DNA from: Xenococcus sp. PCC 7305
GTDB lineage: Bacteria; Cyanobacteriota; Cyanobacteriia; Cyanobacteriales; Xenococcaceae
Length of the DNA: 64,000 nt
Assembly: GCF_000332055.1 (NCBI RefSeq)
Contig: NZ_ALVZ01000226.1
Span: 36,127-100,126 of the forward strand
Reading direction: 5' to 3'
Made by a program: the position numbers and the translations under genes. Below the pieces are notes generated by a model, which worked only from the letters and a program-made list of their open reading frames with translations, searched no databases and was not told the DNA's origin. Below are positions 8,844 to 18,290 of this stretch, one piece after another; positions within the stretch are counted from its first letter, which is position 1; the number at the start of each line of letters is the position of its first letter.

Positions 8844-11132
8844 ATGCCCCAATCTACTTCCTTCGGCTTCGGCCGAGTAAACTTAAGAAATCGGCTCTTG
8901 TCTGTAATCTTACCTACAGTCTTAGGTACACTAACCCTGTCAAGTTTACTGGGATATCGGTTTCTCGTCAGAGAAAAAGCTCAGCAGGAAATCAAACAGA
9001 AACTGGCGAGTCAGGTGACTCTGCAAATTATCACCCCAAAGGATAATCGAGCGCTTCGATCTAATAGTTCTCAGGGAATAAATAATGATTTGGATCTGAG
9101 CGGTGAAGGTGATTGGGCAACAATCGCGAACTTGCTCTTAAAATCGGAGAATAACCTAGAAAGTTTAACTGAGCAACTACAAACAAGCTATGGGCTGCAA
9201 GATCTAACAGTCGAACCTTATGGGTCTGACAATGAATCATTGATAGTGAGCTTTTCCGCTAAGAACAAATACTACCGTTTACTGCCCATTAAAGAGCAAA
9301 ATCAGGTTGCCATTGCTTTTGTTGATCAACGACAACGACAAGCTGCGGGTAGCGAGTTGATTCCCCTCCTATTGCCGAGCGCTCTTTTTATGGGTATCAC
9401 AGTGACGATCATCATTATTTTGTTGGCGAATAAACTTTCTCAACCTTTGGTGGATTTAGCGACCACTGCCGAAAGAGCTGCGGCTGGAGACCTGGACATC
9501 GTAGCTCAACCAAAAGGAACATTAGAGACTCAAACTTTAGCAAGTAGTTTCAATAATTTAATTTTTCAAGTTAAAAAGCTTCTAGAACAACAAAAAGAAG
9601 AGACTTTACAGGCTAAAACTCTTAGGGATATTATTCTCGAGATTAATAACTTACAAGATGTCCAACTGATTAGCGAAACTATCGTTGAGAAACTACATTC
9701 AGCCTTGCATGCCGATCGGGTTTTATTTTATAACTTGGCAGAGTCTGAGACTGGAATTGTCATGGCTGAGAGTCTCAGTTCGGGATATTCATCAACTCTT
9801 GGAGAAGTAATTTATGCTTCCGAGGTTATGCAAGAATTGCTCACCCAAGCTCAGGAAAATCAGGTACAAGAATTCTCAAATATTCAAGAAACGGAGTTTT
9901 CCCCATCCTATTTACAACTTCTAGAAGCTCTTGAAGTTAAGGCAAGCTTAACTTCTGCGATTAGATGTCAAGGGCAAGTTTTGGGTTTTTTGGTAGTTTA
10001 TCAATGTCGTGAGGCTCGTACTTGGCAAGAACGAGAAATTGACCTTGTCGAGCAGGTAAGCAATCAAATGGTTTTGGCCTTAGATCGTTTAGACTTTCTG
10101 AAACAACAAAAAGATTCTGAAATAAAAGCTCAACAGGCCAGGGGACAACTGGAAAAAAGAGCCTGGCAATTACTCCAAGAAGTCGATGGCTTGACCAGTG
10201 GTGATTTAACTATTCGCGCAAAAATCACCGCAGATGAAATTGGTACGATTGCCGATTCTTATAATGCCACTATTGAAAGTTTACATGAACTTGTTACTCA
10301 GGTGAAAAATGTGGCGGCAGAAGTGGAAAATACCGCTGAAACTAACGAGAATTTGGTTCAGAAACTAGCAGTCAAAGCAGTAACCCAGGCAACTGCGATC
10401 GCTGAGACAGTAGAGCAAATTCAAACTATGACAGAATCGATTCACAATGTATCGGTCAATGCAGCACGAGCGGAAAAAATTGTCCAACAGGCCAGCAGTA
10501 CTATTAATGATGGTGATCAGGCAATGAACCAAGCTGTTGTGAAAATTAATAGTCTGCAAGCGACGGTCATCGAGACCGAGAAGAAAGTTAAGCGTCTAGG
10601 AGAATCTTCTCAAGAGATTTCTCAAGTAGTTAATTCCATTGGTCGCTTCGCTGCTCAAACCCATCTTTTGGCCTTAAAAGCTTCCATTGAAGCCGCTCGG
10701 GCAGGAGAGCAGGGTAAAGGCTTTGCGGTGATTGCGGAGGAAGTTCGTTCTTTGGCCGCTCAATCGGCGACAGCCACAGCAAATATTGATAATTTGGTAG
10801 CTAGGATTCAACTGGAAACCAATGAAGTGATCCGCGCTATGGCTTATGGCACGGAACAGGTGGTTACGGGAACGGAACTGGTTCAAAATACCCGTCAGAA
10901 CCTGGGCAGCATTACCCATGCCAGCCAGGAAATTAGTCAATTAGTCAAGGAGATTGCCCAAGCTGCTAGTCAACAATCAACAACCTCAAATTTAGTGAAT
11001 GAAAATATTACCCATGTTGCTATTACTGCCCAAGAAAACTCCCAATCTGCAACTGAAGTTTCCCAAGAAATTGCTAAGCTACTTGCCGTAGCGACGAAAT
11101 TGCAAGTAGGAATCGCCAAATTTAAAACTTAA
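8844..11132 (+). CDS. Second methyl-accepting chemotaxis protein with GAF domain (PixJ2-like)
   Basis: This 762-residue paralogue of the preceding receptor has the same plan: TM1 (about 18-42), an extracytoplasmic loop, TM2 (about 175-200), HAMP, a degenerate GAF (about 255-410), a HAMP-like segment (GDLTIRAKITADEIGTIA) and a signalling domain. Cysteines for bilin attachment are absent from the GAF (SPSYLQLLEAL in place of a CH motif). The tip reads AAQTHLLALKASIEAARAGE, so two normally invariant Asn residues are His and Lys. It starts 59 bases after the first receptor and 16 bases before CheA. Confidence 0.87.
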   Translation: MPQSTSFGFGRVNLRNRLLSVILPTVLGTLTLSSLLGYRFLVREKAQQEIKQKLASQVTLQIITPKDNRALRSNSSQGINNDLDLSGEGDWATIANLLLKSENNLESLTEQLQTSYGLQDLTVEPYGSDNESLIVSFSAKNKYYRLLPIKEQNQVAIAFVDQRQRQAAGSELIPLLLPSALFMGITVTIIIILLANKLSQPLVDLATTAERAAAGDLDIVAQPKGTLETQTLASSFNNLIFQVKKLLEQQKEETLQAKTLRDIILEINNLQDVQLISETIVEKLHSALHADRVLFYNLAESETGIVMAESLSSGYSSTLGEVIYASEVMQELLTQAQENQVQEFSNIQETEFSPSYLQLLEALEVKASLTSAIRCQGQVLGFLVVYQCREARTWQEREIDLVEQVSNQMVLALDRLDFLKQQKDSEIKAQQARGQLEKRAWQLLQEVDGLTSGDLTIRAKITADEIGTIADSYNATIESLHELVTQVKNVAAEVENTAETNENLVQKLAVKAVTQATAIAETVEQIQTMTESIHNVSVNAARAEKIVQQASSTINDGDQAMNQAVVKINSLQATVIETEKKVKRLGESSQEISQVVNSIGRFAAQTHLLALKASIEAARAGEQGKGFAVIAEEVRSLAAQSATATANIDNLVARIQLETNEVIRAMAYGTEQVVTGTELVQNTRQNLGSITHASQEISQLVKEIAQAASQQSTTSNLVNENITHVAITAQENSQSATEVSQEIAKLLAVATKLQVGIAKFKT

Positions 11133-11148
11133 CGCTCCCAACTCTACC

Positions 11149-14100
11149 ATGTCTCTCAATCCCGAAATTCGCGATCAAGCCTATCAATTTTTTATTGAAG
11201 AAGCACAAGAACTTTTACAAGTACTAGAAGATGGTCTACTTCATCTCCAAGAAGATCATAGTACGCCAAAAGTTCACGAATTGATGCGGGCAGCTCATTC
11301 GATCAAAGGAGGTGCTGCTAGTGTGGAATTGGATGGCATTAAAAAGTTAGCTCATCGTTTAGAAGATTTTTTTAAGGCTCTTTATAGTGACAAAGTTGAA
11401 TTTGATGAACATCTAGAAAGTCTATTCCTCCAGGGATATGACTGTTTACGCAATCCGCTAAATGAACAAATTGACACGGGAGCTTTTGATGAGGAAGCAG
11501 CCCTGGCTGCTGCTGAACCCATATTTGAGCAATTAGCAGAAATTTTGGCAGAAGCGCTACAAGAAGGGGAAAGCTATATTCCCAGTGCCACAGATCTTGG
11601 GGTTGACATTGTAGCCTCAATTTTTGAAATTGATGTGGCTCAATCTTTAGATCATCTTGAGCAGGTGTTGGCTAACCCCCAAGATTTTAATATTGCTCAG
11701 GAATTGCAGACTCAGATCGATGTTTTAGCAGGTTTTGCTGAGCTTTTTAATCTCTCTGGTTTTAATGAAATTATTGAGCTGGTAAATCAGGCGTTAGCTC
11801 AAAATTCAGAACAGGCTCTTGAGATCACACAAATCTTAGTTAGGGATTGCCAATCTGCGAGGACTGCCATTTTAGAGGGCGATCGCGATCGCGGAGGTGA
11901 ACCTTCTCCTGAACTGTTGACTCTGGCCTCCAATGACTCTTTGCCAGTTAATGATCAAGGAATAATTGAAGCAGGGGTATTGCCCCTTGATGATGTTTTT
12001 GGTGACGATAGTTATTCTTTTGATGCGATCGCGACATCTGAAGAAGAGGCAACTCTTAGTGACATATTTGGGGTCTCCAAAAATTTTACCGAATCTGCCC
12101 CTCAAGATTTAACCTCTGAGGGCGCTGAACCATTGCCAGCGCCATCTCTAGACGATGTCTTTGGAGATCCCGAAGGTATTTTGGCCTCCACAGAATCAGA
12201 AATTTCTGGATCATTTGACGATGCTGATCCTGAAGCTTGGGACAGCATGATATTTCAACATAAGCCTTTGCTAGGGAAACTTACAGAAGCCTCTCTAGCT
12301 GCAACTTCCGATTTGGACAATGTTTTTGGTTCGATAAATTCCCAGAAAGAGACTTCTTTGCCTGATATTCCCTCAGAAATAGCAGAATTTGCTCCCCCAG
12401 AAAACCTCGAAGCAGCAGTCCAATCAGTTGGAGAAATTTTTGACCGTTTACCGGAAATAGAAGCAGTCCCCATTAATACTCCCGAATTATATCCTCCCAG
12501 CAGCCTATCCCCAGCTAAATCAACTCCGCACAAACAAGCATCCTTAGGTAGTAATCTGACTGTCAGAGTTGATCTAGATCGTCTAGAGAGAATGAATAAT
12601 CTGATTGGAGAGCTGGTAATCAATCGTAATAGTCTCTCACTACAAAATGAACAATTACAAAGTAATGTTCAAGACTTAATGGCCAAATTCACCTCTTTTC
12701 GTGCTCTGACTAGTAATTTACGGGAATTTTCCGATCAATTGCTAGTAGAAACGGAAAAATCTCCACAAAATTCCTTTCACCTTAGCCAAAATGGCTTGGC
12801 AGAATTTGATTCTCTGGAGATGGATAGTTATAGTAAATTACATCTTTTACTTCAAGAGATTCTCGAAGAGATTTTACAGCTTGAAGAAGGGGTAGATGAT
12901 ATTGCTCTATTTGCTCAACAATCTGATCGCACCATTAATTCACAACGCCAAATGTTGGGGCAGATGAGAGATGAAATGATGTGGGCGAGAATGTTACCTT
13001 TAGAACAAATTCTCAAACGCTTTCCTCGTACTTTACGAGATTTGTCTAATAAATATAGAAAGCCAGTGGATCTCAAAATGATAGGCACTGGAGTTTTAGT
13101 AGACAAGGCGGTGCTCGAAAAACTCTATGATCCGTTGCTCCATTTACTAAGAAATGCTTTTGATCATGGAATTGAACGTGCAGATCTGCGCCAACAACGG
13201 CGGAAACCAGAAACAGGACAAATTGAGATTCATGCCTATTATCAAGGTAATCAAACAGTTATTGAGATTAGAGATGATGGTGAGGGGTTAAACGTCCAAA
13301 AAATTGCCAAAAAGGCGATCCAGAACGGCATGATTTCTCCTGCTGAAGTTGGCTCAATCAATAATGAAAGTCTCTTTAATTTAATATTCGAGCCAGGATT
13401 TTCCACTGCCGAGAAGGTTAGTGAAGTGTCTGGGCGTGGTGTCGGGATGAACGTTGTGCGATCTCAAATAGAATCTCTGAAAGGAAACATTACTGTTCAT
13501 TCCATTTCAGGTCAAGGGACTGCTTTTACTCTGCGTCTTCCTCTAACTTTAACCATTGCCAAACTATTAGTATTTTCGTTATCAGAAACTGCCTTTGCCA
13601 TTCCTTCTGACAGCATCTCAGAAATTATTATTCCTCTACCCGAACAACTTAAATTATCAGGAAATCAAAGATTTCTCTTTTGGGAAGAAAATTTGGTGCC
13701 GATCTATTCTCTAGACGAAATACTGCAATATAATTGTTCAATCGCTACCAATCAGACTAGTAGTAAAGCTTTTGAATCTGTTGCTGCCCCAGAAGATTGG
13801 GCTTTGCCATTATTAGTATTACGACGAGGACAGAAATCTTTTGCCTTAGAAATCAAACGATTAATAAGTGAACAAGAACTGGTAATCAAGCCATTTAGTC
13901 AGGTGATGAAGGCTCCGCCCTATACCTATGGTTGTACTATTCTCGGAGATGGAACCTTAATTCCTGTTCTCAATGGAATGATATTAATTGACGAATTTTT
14001 AGGAGTTGCTGATAATGTAGGCGTAATTAGGAAAGAGCAAGCTCCAAATCTGGATTTGGAGCAACAAGACTGGGACTCTAATGAGGCGACTACTCAATCC

Positions 14101-14904
14101 TCTATGGTAAAACTCAAAACAATTATGGTTGTGGATGATTCTACGGCATTGCGAAGAACTATGGCTTTGAGTTTGGAAAAACAGGGATATAAAGTATTTC
14201 AGGCTAAAGATGGACGAGATGCTGTAGAACAATTTCGCAAGATTGTCGAACTCGATCTAATTGTTTGTGATATAGAAATGCCTAATATGAATGGATTTGA
14301 GTTTTTAGGGGTTCGACGTCGTGATTCCTCGATGAAAGAGGTTCCAGTGATCATGTTGACCTCTCGCAGTGGCAATAAACATCGAAACTTAGCAACCCAA
14401 CTAGGCGCAGATGGCTATTTTACAAAGCCCTATGTAGAGCAAGAATTTCTGAAAGAGCTGAAGAATATTTTGAGTACTCAAAAAAATAAGTCCAGCAAGC
14501 TAACTTCGACTACTTCAAAAATTTTAAACAAAGTAACTATTCTAATCATAGATGATTCTTCTTCTTTACGTCGCACTATGACTTTGAGTTTAGAAAATCA
14601 AGGTTATCGAGTATTGCAAGCAAGAGATGGTCAAGAAGGATTAGCTCAAATGCGAAACAACCCTGACGTTGCCTTGGCAATTTGTGATATTGAAATGCCA
14701 AATATTAATGGGTTTGAGTTGTTAACAGCCCGTCTTCGAGAGTCGAACTTAAGGGAAATTCCGGTGGCGATACTTTCTTCTCGTAGTGGGGAAAAAAATC
14801 GCAATTTGGCAAATCAATTGGGGGCAAATGCCTACTTTAGTAAACCCTATGTGGAAAAAGAATTTTTATCGAGGATTAAAAATTTAATTAAAACAAAACA
14901 ATAA
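11149..14904 (+). CDS. Hybrid chemotaxis histidine kinase CheA with two receiver domains (PixL/PilL-like)
   Basis: This is a 1251-residue kinase. Its HPt domain has the phospho-His at residue 50 (RAAHSIKGGA). A second helical region (about 150-245) resembles an HPt without the His. A long acidic linker (about 250-470) contains repeated LDDVFGD-like motifs. Then come the dimerisation domain, the ATPase (N-box HLLRNAFDHGIE near 665, G1 DDGEG, F-box FEPGFS, G2 GRGVGM near 762), a CheW-like regulatory domain, and two tandem receivers (about 989-1108 and 1128-1247). Each receiver has CDIEMPN and a KPYVE Lys. The receivers resemble each other and probably arose by internal duplication. The domain order matches PixL/PilL hybrid kinases. 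Confidence 0.93.
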   Translation: MSLNPEIRDQAYQFFIEEAQELLQVLEDGLLHLQEDHSTPKVHELMRAAHSIKGGAASVELDGIKKLAHRLEDFFKALYSDKVEFDEHLESLFLQGYDCLRNPLNEQIDTGAFDEEAALAAAEPIFEQLAEILAEALQEGESYIPSATDLGVDIVASIFEIDVAQSLDHLEQVLANPQDFNIAQELQTQIDVLAGFAELFNLSGFNEIIELVNQALAQNSEQALEITQILVRDCQSARTAILEGDRDRGGEPSPELLTLASNDSLPVNDQGIIEAGVLPLDDVFGDDSYSFDAIATSEEEATLSDIFGVSKNFTESAPQDLTSEGAEPLPAPSLDDVFGDPEGILASTESEISGSFDDADPEAWDSMIFQHKPLLGKLTEASLAATSDLDNVFGSINSQKETSLPDIPSEIAEFAPPENLEAAVQSVGEIFDRLPEIEAVPINTPELYPPSSLSPAKSTPHKQASLGSNLTVRVDLDRLERMNNLIGELVINRNSLSLQNEQLQSNVQDLMAKFTSFRALTSNLREFSDQLLVETEKSPQNSFHLSQNGLAEFDSLEMDSYSKLHLLLQEILEEILQLEEGVDDIALFAQQSDRTINSQRQMLGQMRDEMMWARMLPLEQILKRFPRTLRDLSNKYRKPVDLKMIGTGVLVDKAVLEKLYDPLLHLLRNAFDHGIERADLRQQRRKPETGQIEIHAYYQGNQTVIEIRDDGEGLNVQKIAKKAIQNGMISPAEVGSINNESLFNLIFEPGFSTAEKVSEVSGRGVGMNVVRSQIESLKGNITVHSISGQGTAFTLRLPLTLTIAKLLVFSLSETAFAIPSDSISEIIIPLPEQLKLSGNQRFLFWEENLVPIYSLDEILQYNCSIATNQTSSKAFESVAAPEDWALPLLVLRRGQKSFALEIKRLISEQELVIKPFSQVMKAPPYTYGCTILGDGTLIPVLNGMILIDEFLGVADNVGVIRKEQAPNLDLEQQDWDSNEATTQSSMVKLKTIMVVDDSTALRRTMALSLEKQGYKVFQAKDGRDAVEQFRKIVELDLIVCDIEMPNMNGFEFLGVRRRDSSMKEVPVIMLTSRSGNKHRNLATQLGADGYFTKPYVEQEFLKELKNILSTQKNKSSKLTSTTSKILNKVTILIIDDSSSLRRTMTLSLENQGYRVLQARDGQEGLAQMRNNPDVALAICDIEMPNINGFELLTARLRESNLREIPVAILSSRSGEKNRNLANQLGANAYFSKPYVEKEFLSRIKNLIKTKQ

Positions 14905-14926
14905 ACATTCAAATTATTTAAATACA

Positions 14927-15421
14927 ATGGGAAATAAACTCTTTAATGTTTCTAAATCTGCCACAATTCTCCCCCAGGTAATTAATTCTTCATTAAAACT
15001 CGTAGTTTTTGATGTTGGCATACTAACCTTGTCATTCCCAGTTGAACAAGTAACCAAAGTCACTAAATATACTCAAACTCATGGGAGTGGATTGAGCTAC
15101 GTTAATTTGACTCATTTGGAAGAACAAGAAGTTACTGTTATTGACTTGCACCAAAAGCTGTTTAAAGTCAGCCAAAACGAACTTTCTTCCGACAAGGGCT
15201 ATTTTATTATTACTAGTAATACTACTGGTGATTCTTTAGGCATTAGGGTTTTGCAAACTCCTACTTTGCTGGATGTTTCATTTTCTAGAATCCGCATTTT
15301 ACCTATCTCCTATCGCCATGCTGACACTTTAGAAATAGCTAGTCATGTTGCGGTTATTCCTCAAGGAGAGGAAAGATCAAAAACTATCTTTATTCTTGAC
15401 GTAGATCGTTTGTGTTCATAG
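14927..15421 (+). CDS. Second CheW-like domain protein of the chemotaxis operon
   Basis: This 164-residue protein has a divergent CheW-like fold: LKLVVFDVGILTLSFPVEQV, YVNLTHLEEQEVTVIDLHQK and a final TIFILDVDRL. It starts 22 bases after the CheA stop and is the last gene of the operon. Its divergence from the CheW at 5780 suggests a distinct role, such as linking a particular receptor or acting as a competitive adaptor. That is inference. Confidence 0.75.
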   Translation: MGNKLFNVSKSATILPQVINSSLKLVVFDVGILTLSFPVEQVTKVTKYTQTHGSGLSYVNLTHLEEQEVTVIDLHQKLFKVSQNELSSDKGYFIITSNTTGDSLGIRVLQTPTLLDVSFSRIRILPISYRHADTLEIASHVAVIPQGEERSKTIFILDVDRLCS

Positions 15422-15477
15422 CCTAGACTGGCAAGCAATAGATCTAAGGCTTACCATTTTTGGGTTTTGCTACCCAA

Positions 15478-15509
15478 GTTGTGATATTAGTAGGTTGTGA
15501 TATTAGTAG
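15478..15509. repeat. Perfect 16-bp tandem duplication
   Basis: GTTGTGATATTAGTAG occurs twice head to tail. The second copy overlaps the stop codon of the small gene that ends at 15503, so the duplication may have added or shifted the end of that gene. Confidence 0.85.
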
Positions 15510-15721
15510 CTAGTCAACCCTTTAAAAGAATAACCAATAAAAAGTCCGATTAACAAAGCCCAAACTTGACCAGAATCAATAAAATTGTACCAAGCATCTG
15601 TCATCTGTCCTATGATATCGGCATCTTCAAAAGTTTGAGCCAATATGGTTGTGTTGGAGCTGGAATTATCAAAAGTCAGGTTTATTGTCCCATCGATTAG
15701 ATGTAAATCGAAAGTTTCCAT
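15503..15721 (-). CDS. Small hypothetical membrane protein, 72 aa
   Basis: I do not recognise this family. The first 45 residues are polar and acidic. The C-terminus is one hydrophobic helix (VWALLIGLFIGYSFKG), giving a tail-anchored arrangement. A good ribosome-binding site (TTAAGGAAAA) precedes the ATG. It lies 92 bases downstream of chlM on the same strand, so read-through from chlM is possible. The ribosome-binding site and coherent topology argue that it is real. Confidence 0.55.
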   Translation of the reverse strand: METFDLHLIDGTINLTFDNSSSNTTILAQTFEDADIIGQMTDAWYNFIDSGQVWALLIGLFIGYSFKGLTSY

Positions 15722-15813
15722 TGATTTTCCTTAATTATGAATTGCACAACCAAACTAACAAATCTAAGAAAGAACGTCTTGATAGTTTTTTAACTATTTA
15801 GATATTGGGGCAG

Positions 15814-16503
15814 TTAATCACGCACGGCTTCTAAAATGTCTGAATAATAGAAGCTAGTACTAGTTGCTCCTTTTCTTTCAATATGAAATCCATTATCGAG
15901 CAGAATTCGAATAATCTCTGATTCTTTATGTTGATAGGCACGAGTAGTTTTGGATGGTCCAGGAAAGAATTCACCAATTTTTTTGAGAACTACGAGAAAA
16001 AGAGTTTTGGGTGCGAAACTTAAAATCAATCGAGAATCGGCCAATGATGCTAAGTGAGAAATCATTTTGGCGGCATCTTCTGTGGGATAGTGAATCAGCA
16101 CGTCTAGGCAAATGACAGTATGATACTTTCCGCTTAAAGATTCGAGATCTTGAACGGCAAAGGATATATTATCAGTGTTTCCTAATGCCAATTTAGCTTT
16201 CTGCTCCGCTTCTGTGACCATTTTTTCTGAAATATCACTAGCAGAAACTGTTGCCCCAGCTTTTGCCAGAGGAATACTGAGACTACCAACGCCACAACCT
16301 GCATCACAGACAGATATCTGAGGTAAATTACCGTCGGCTTTTAACCATTGCGTAACTGTATCGATAGTTTGTTGATGACCAAAGCGAATATCTTTTTGAA
16401 CTTTATTTACTTCTTCGGTATCGCCATAGATTCTCCGCCAGCGATCGAACCCAACAGCATTAAAATAGTTTTTAACAATCGCTTTATCGTTTGCAGTGGT
16501 CAT
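15814..16503 (-). CDS. chlM: Magnesium-protoporphyrin IX methyltransferase
   Basis: ChlM methylates the ring-C propionate of Mg-protoporphyrin IX using S-adenosylmethionine, the step after Mg-chelatase in chlorophyll synthesis. The 229-residue protein has the usual N-terminus (VKNYFNAVGFDRWRRIYGD), SAM motif I (VCDAGCGVGSLSIPLA), ASDISEKMV and VICLDVLIHYP. The length matches cyanobacterial ChlM. It lies 68 bases downstream of dxr on the same strand, so the two may be co-transcribed, linking isoprenoid and tetrapyrrole supply for chlorophyll. Confidence 0.95.
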   Translation of the reverse strand: MTTANDKAIVKNYFNAVGFDRWRRIYGDTEEVNKVQKDIRFGHQQTIDTVTQWLKADGNLPQISVCDAGCGVGSLSIPLAKAGATVSASDISEKMVTEAEQKAKLALGNTDNISFAVQDLESLSGKYHTVICLDVLIHYPTEDAAKMISHLASLADSRLILSFAPKTLFLVVLKKIGEFFPGPSKTTRAYQHKESEIIRILLDNGFHIERKGATSTSFYYSDILEAVRD

Positions 16504-16571
16504 AATATGTTTTCTTTTGTTAAATTGCCCGCAAGTATTCTATCTTGTAACCTGTCTGTTAACTGCGGCAA

Positions 16572-17762
16572 TTAATTCTTTAAATCTTTTTCTGCTTCGA
16601 GGACAGCTTTTCTTGCCCAGAGATCGCATTCGATAATGTCTTCTAAGCTAGGATTGAGATTGTTTTGACTGGACGCGCGATCGCAGACTTTCTCGATCAC
16701 TTGGGGAATACCCAGAAAATCAATCTTTTCGGCCAGAAATAAAGCTACAGCCTGTTCATTCGCCGCATTCAAAATTGCCGGCATTAATCCTCCTGCTTTT
16801 CCTGCAGTATAAGCTAGCTCCATGCAGGGATATTTTTCCCGATCTGGCTCCCGAAAAGTGAGATTGCCCGCCTTAACCAAATCCAAAGGTTCCCAATCTG
16901 TATAAATTCTTTCTGGCCAGGATAGGGCATAAAGTAAAGGCAAACGCATGTCTGGCCATCCTAATTGAGCTAGCATTGAGGTGTCTTGCACTTCAATCAG
17001 AGAATGAATAATACTCTGAGGATGAATCACAATATCTATATTGTCGTAATCCATGCCAAAAAGATAATGCGCTTCGATTACTTCTAAACCTTTATTCATT
17101 AAAGTTGCAGAATCGATCGTAATCTTTTGTCCCATCGACCAATTTGGATGCTTCAACGCATCTTGCACCGTAACTGTAGCTAACTTCTCAGCAGGTAAAT
17201 CACGGAAAGAACCACCAGAGGCCGTCAAAACGATTCTCCTTAAACCGCCTTCTGGGACACCTTGTAAACATTGGAAAATTGCAGAATGTTCTGAGTCAGC
17301 TGGTAATAACTTAACCCCATGTTTAGCAACTAAAGGTAAGATGACCGGCCCGCCTGCAATCAAAGTTTCTTTATTTGCTAGGGCGATATCTTTGCCTGCT
17401 TCGATCGCAGCAATAGTTGGTAATAAACCTGCACAACCAACAATCCCTGTCACGACTGTTTCCGCATCTCCATAGCGAGCAACTTCGGCAATCCCTGTGG
17501 CACCGACTAATATTTTAGGGGGATTAATCAGATCTGCGATCGCGTCCCGTAATTCTGACAATTTTTCCTCATCGGAAATAGCGACAATTTCGGGTTGAAA
17601 TTTTCGAATTTGTTTAACTAATAATGTAATGTTTCGCCCTGCGGCTAATCCAACTACTCGAAATTTATCCGGGTTATGGGTAACTATATCTAAGGTCTGT
17701 GTGCCAATGGAACCAGTTGATCCCAAAATGGTAATTGCTTTTTGTTTAATAGATAATTTCAC
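16572..17762 (-). CDS. dxr: 1-deoxy-D-xylulose 5-phosphate reductoisomerase
   Basis: Dxr is the first committed enzyme of the MEP isoprenoid pathway and uses NADPH. The NADPH-binding motif [19 protein letters not shown] is at the N-terminus. [60 protein letters not shown] and [10 protein letters not shown] follow. GTG at 17762 gives 396 residues, matching the family. An upstream TTG (17831) would add 23 residues before the Rossmann fold and is unlikely. A rho-independent terminator on the same strand lies about 110 bases upstream of the GTG. Confidence 0.94.
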   Translation of the reverse strand: MKLSIKQKAITILGSTGSIGTQTLDIVTHNPDKFRVVGLAAGRNITLLVKQIRKFQPEIVAISDEEKLSELRDAIADLINPPKILVGATGIAEVARYGDAETVVTGIVGCAGLLPTIAAIEAGKDIALANKETLIAGGPVILPLVAKHGVKLLPADSEHSAIFQCLQGVPEGGLRRIVLTASGGSFRDLPAEKLATVTVQDALKHPNWSMGQKITIDSATLMNKGLEVIEAHYLFGMDYDNIDIVIHPQSIIHSLIEVQDTSMLAQLGWPDMRLPLLYALSWPERIYTDWEPLDLVKAGNLTFREPDREKYPCMELAYTAGKAGGLMPAILNAANEQAVALFLAEKIDFLGIPQVIEKVCDRASSQNNLNPSLEDIIECDLWARKAVLEAEKDLKN

Positions 17763-17871
17763 GTTAGTTATTGATATAGATTCTTTTATAGCTACTGCAA
17801 GCAGTATCTTAGATTTTGGATCTCTTTTCAAGAATTAAAAAATAAAGTTGGGGGTAGCATAAAATTCAGAC

Positions 17872-17906
17872 AAAAAAATAACCTCGGGACGCTTATACCG
17901 AGGTTA
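17872..17906 (-). terminator. Strong intrinsic terminator on the minus strand upstream of dxr
   Basis: Read on the minus strand, a 9-bp perfect stem (TAACCTCGG with CCGAGGTTA) and a 10-nt loop are followed by A and seven T. This ends a minus-strand transcript about 110 bases before the dxr start. It could end a small RNA made in the 660-bp gap, or be an attenuator in a long dxr leader. On the plus strand the same hairpin sits five bases before an AGGAGA ribosome-binding-like sequence. Confidence 0.7.
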
Positions 17907-17927
17907 ATTCAGGAGAAATCGATTTAA

Positions 17928-18092
17928 ATGGAAAACTTAGAAACTAAAATCAACTAGCTAACAATAACAGAAGTAAAAAGTAAAGTTGTAACCGTTAATG
18001 CAGAAGATGCGCTTTTCTGTAGCTATACTGCGCCATTAACACATGCATTTGACCGTACAGCCATTACTAATGCGTTTGTTTCACGTTCGTGA
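17928..18092 (+). pseudogene. Small reading frame of 54 codons interrupted by TAG
   Basis: ATG (17928) follows AGGAGA at normal spacing and encodes nine codons before TAG (17955). The same frame then stays open for 44 more codons to TGA (18090). That part has protein-like composition (VVTVNAEDALFCSY, PLTHAFDRTAITNAFVSRS). No other start codon lies between the TAG and this part. It could be a pseudogene, a nonsense allele, a sequencing error or chance. I do not recognise the product. Confidence 0.3.
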
Positions 18093-18261
18093 TTTATTTC
18101 TTAAACAAATGTAACAAATATATTTATTTTTGTAAAGTAAATATTGACAAGCAATACCATGAAAGAAGAGGAGAGCTGGAAGAGTATTGTAAAGTCGTCT
18201 ACCATAGAGGGTAAATAGCTTTCTTTTTCGATTAAGCGAGGAGATCAATAAAAATTTGCTC

Positions 18262-18290
18262 TTACGTTATTAGGATAAAAATGCTATGCT
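18262..18290 (+). promoter_or_regulatory. Candidate promoter of the RNA-binding protein gene
   Basis: TTACGT and TATGCT are 17 bases apart. Initiation just after would leave an untranslated leader of about 130 bases before the start at 18425, as is common for cold-regulated RRM genes. Upstream, 18093-18261 is AT-rich with no recognisable gene. Confidence 0.3.

Noticed and set aside
8759..9046. 95-codon frame overlapping the start of receptor 2
   Set aside because: It begins inside the end of receptor 1 and runs through the first part of receptor 2 in another frame, without any ribosome-binding site.
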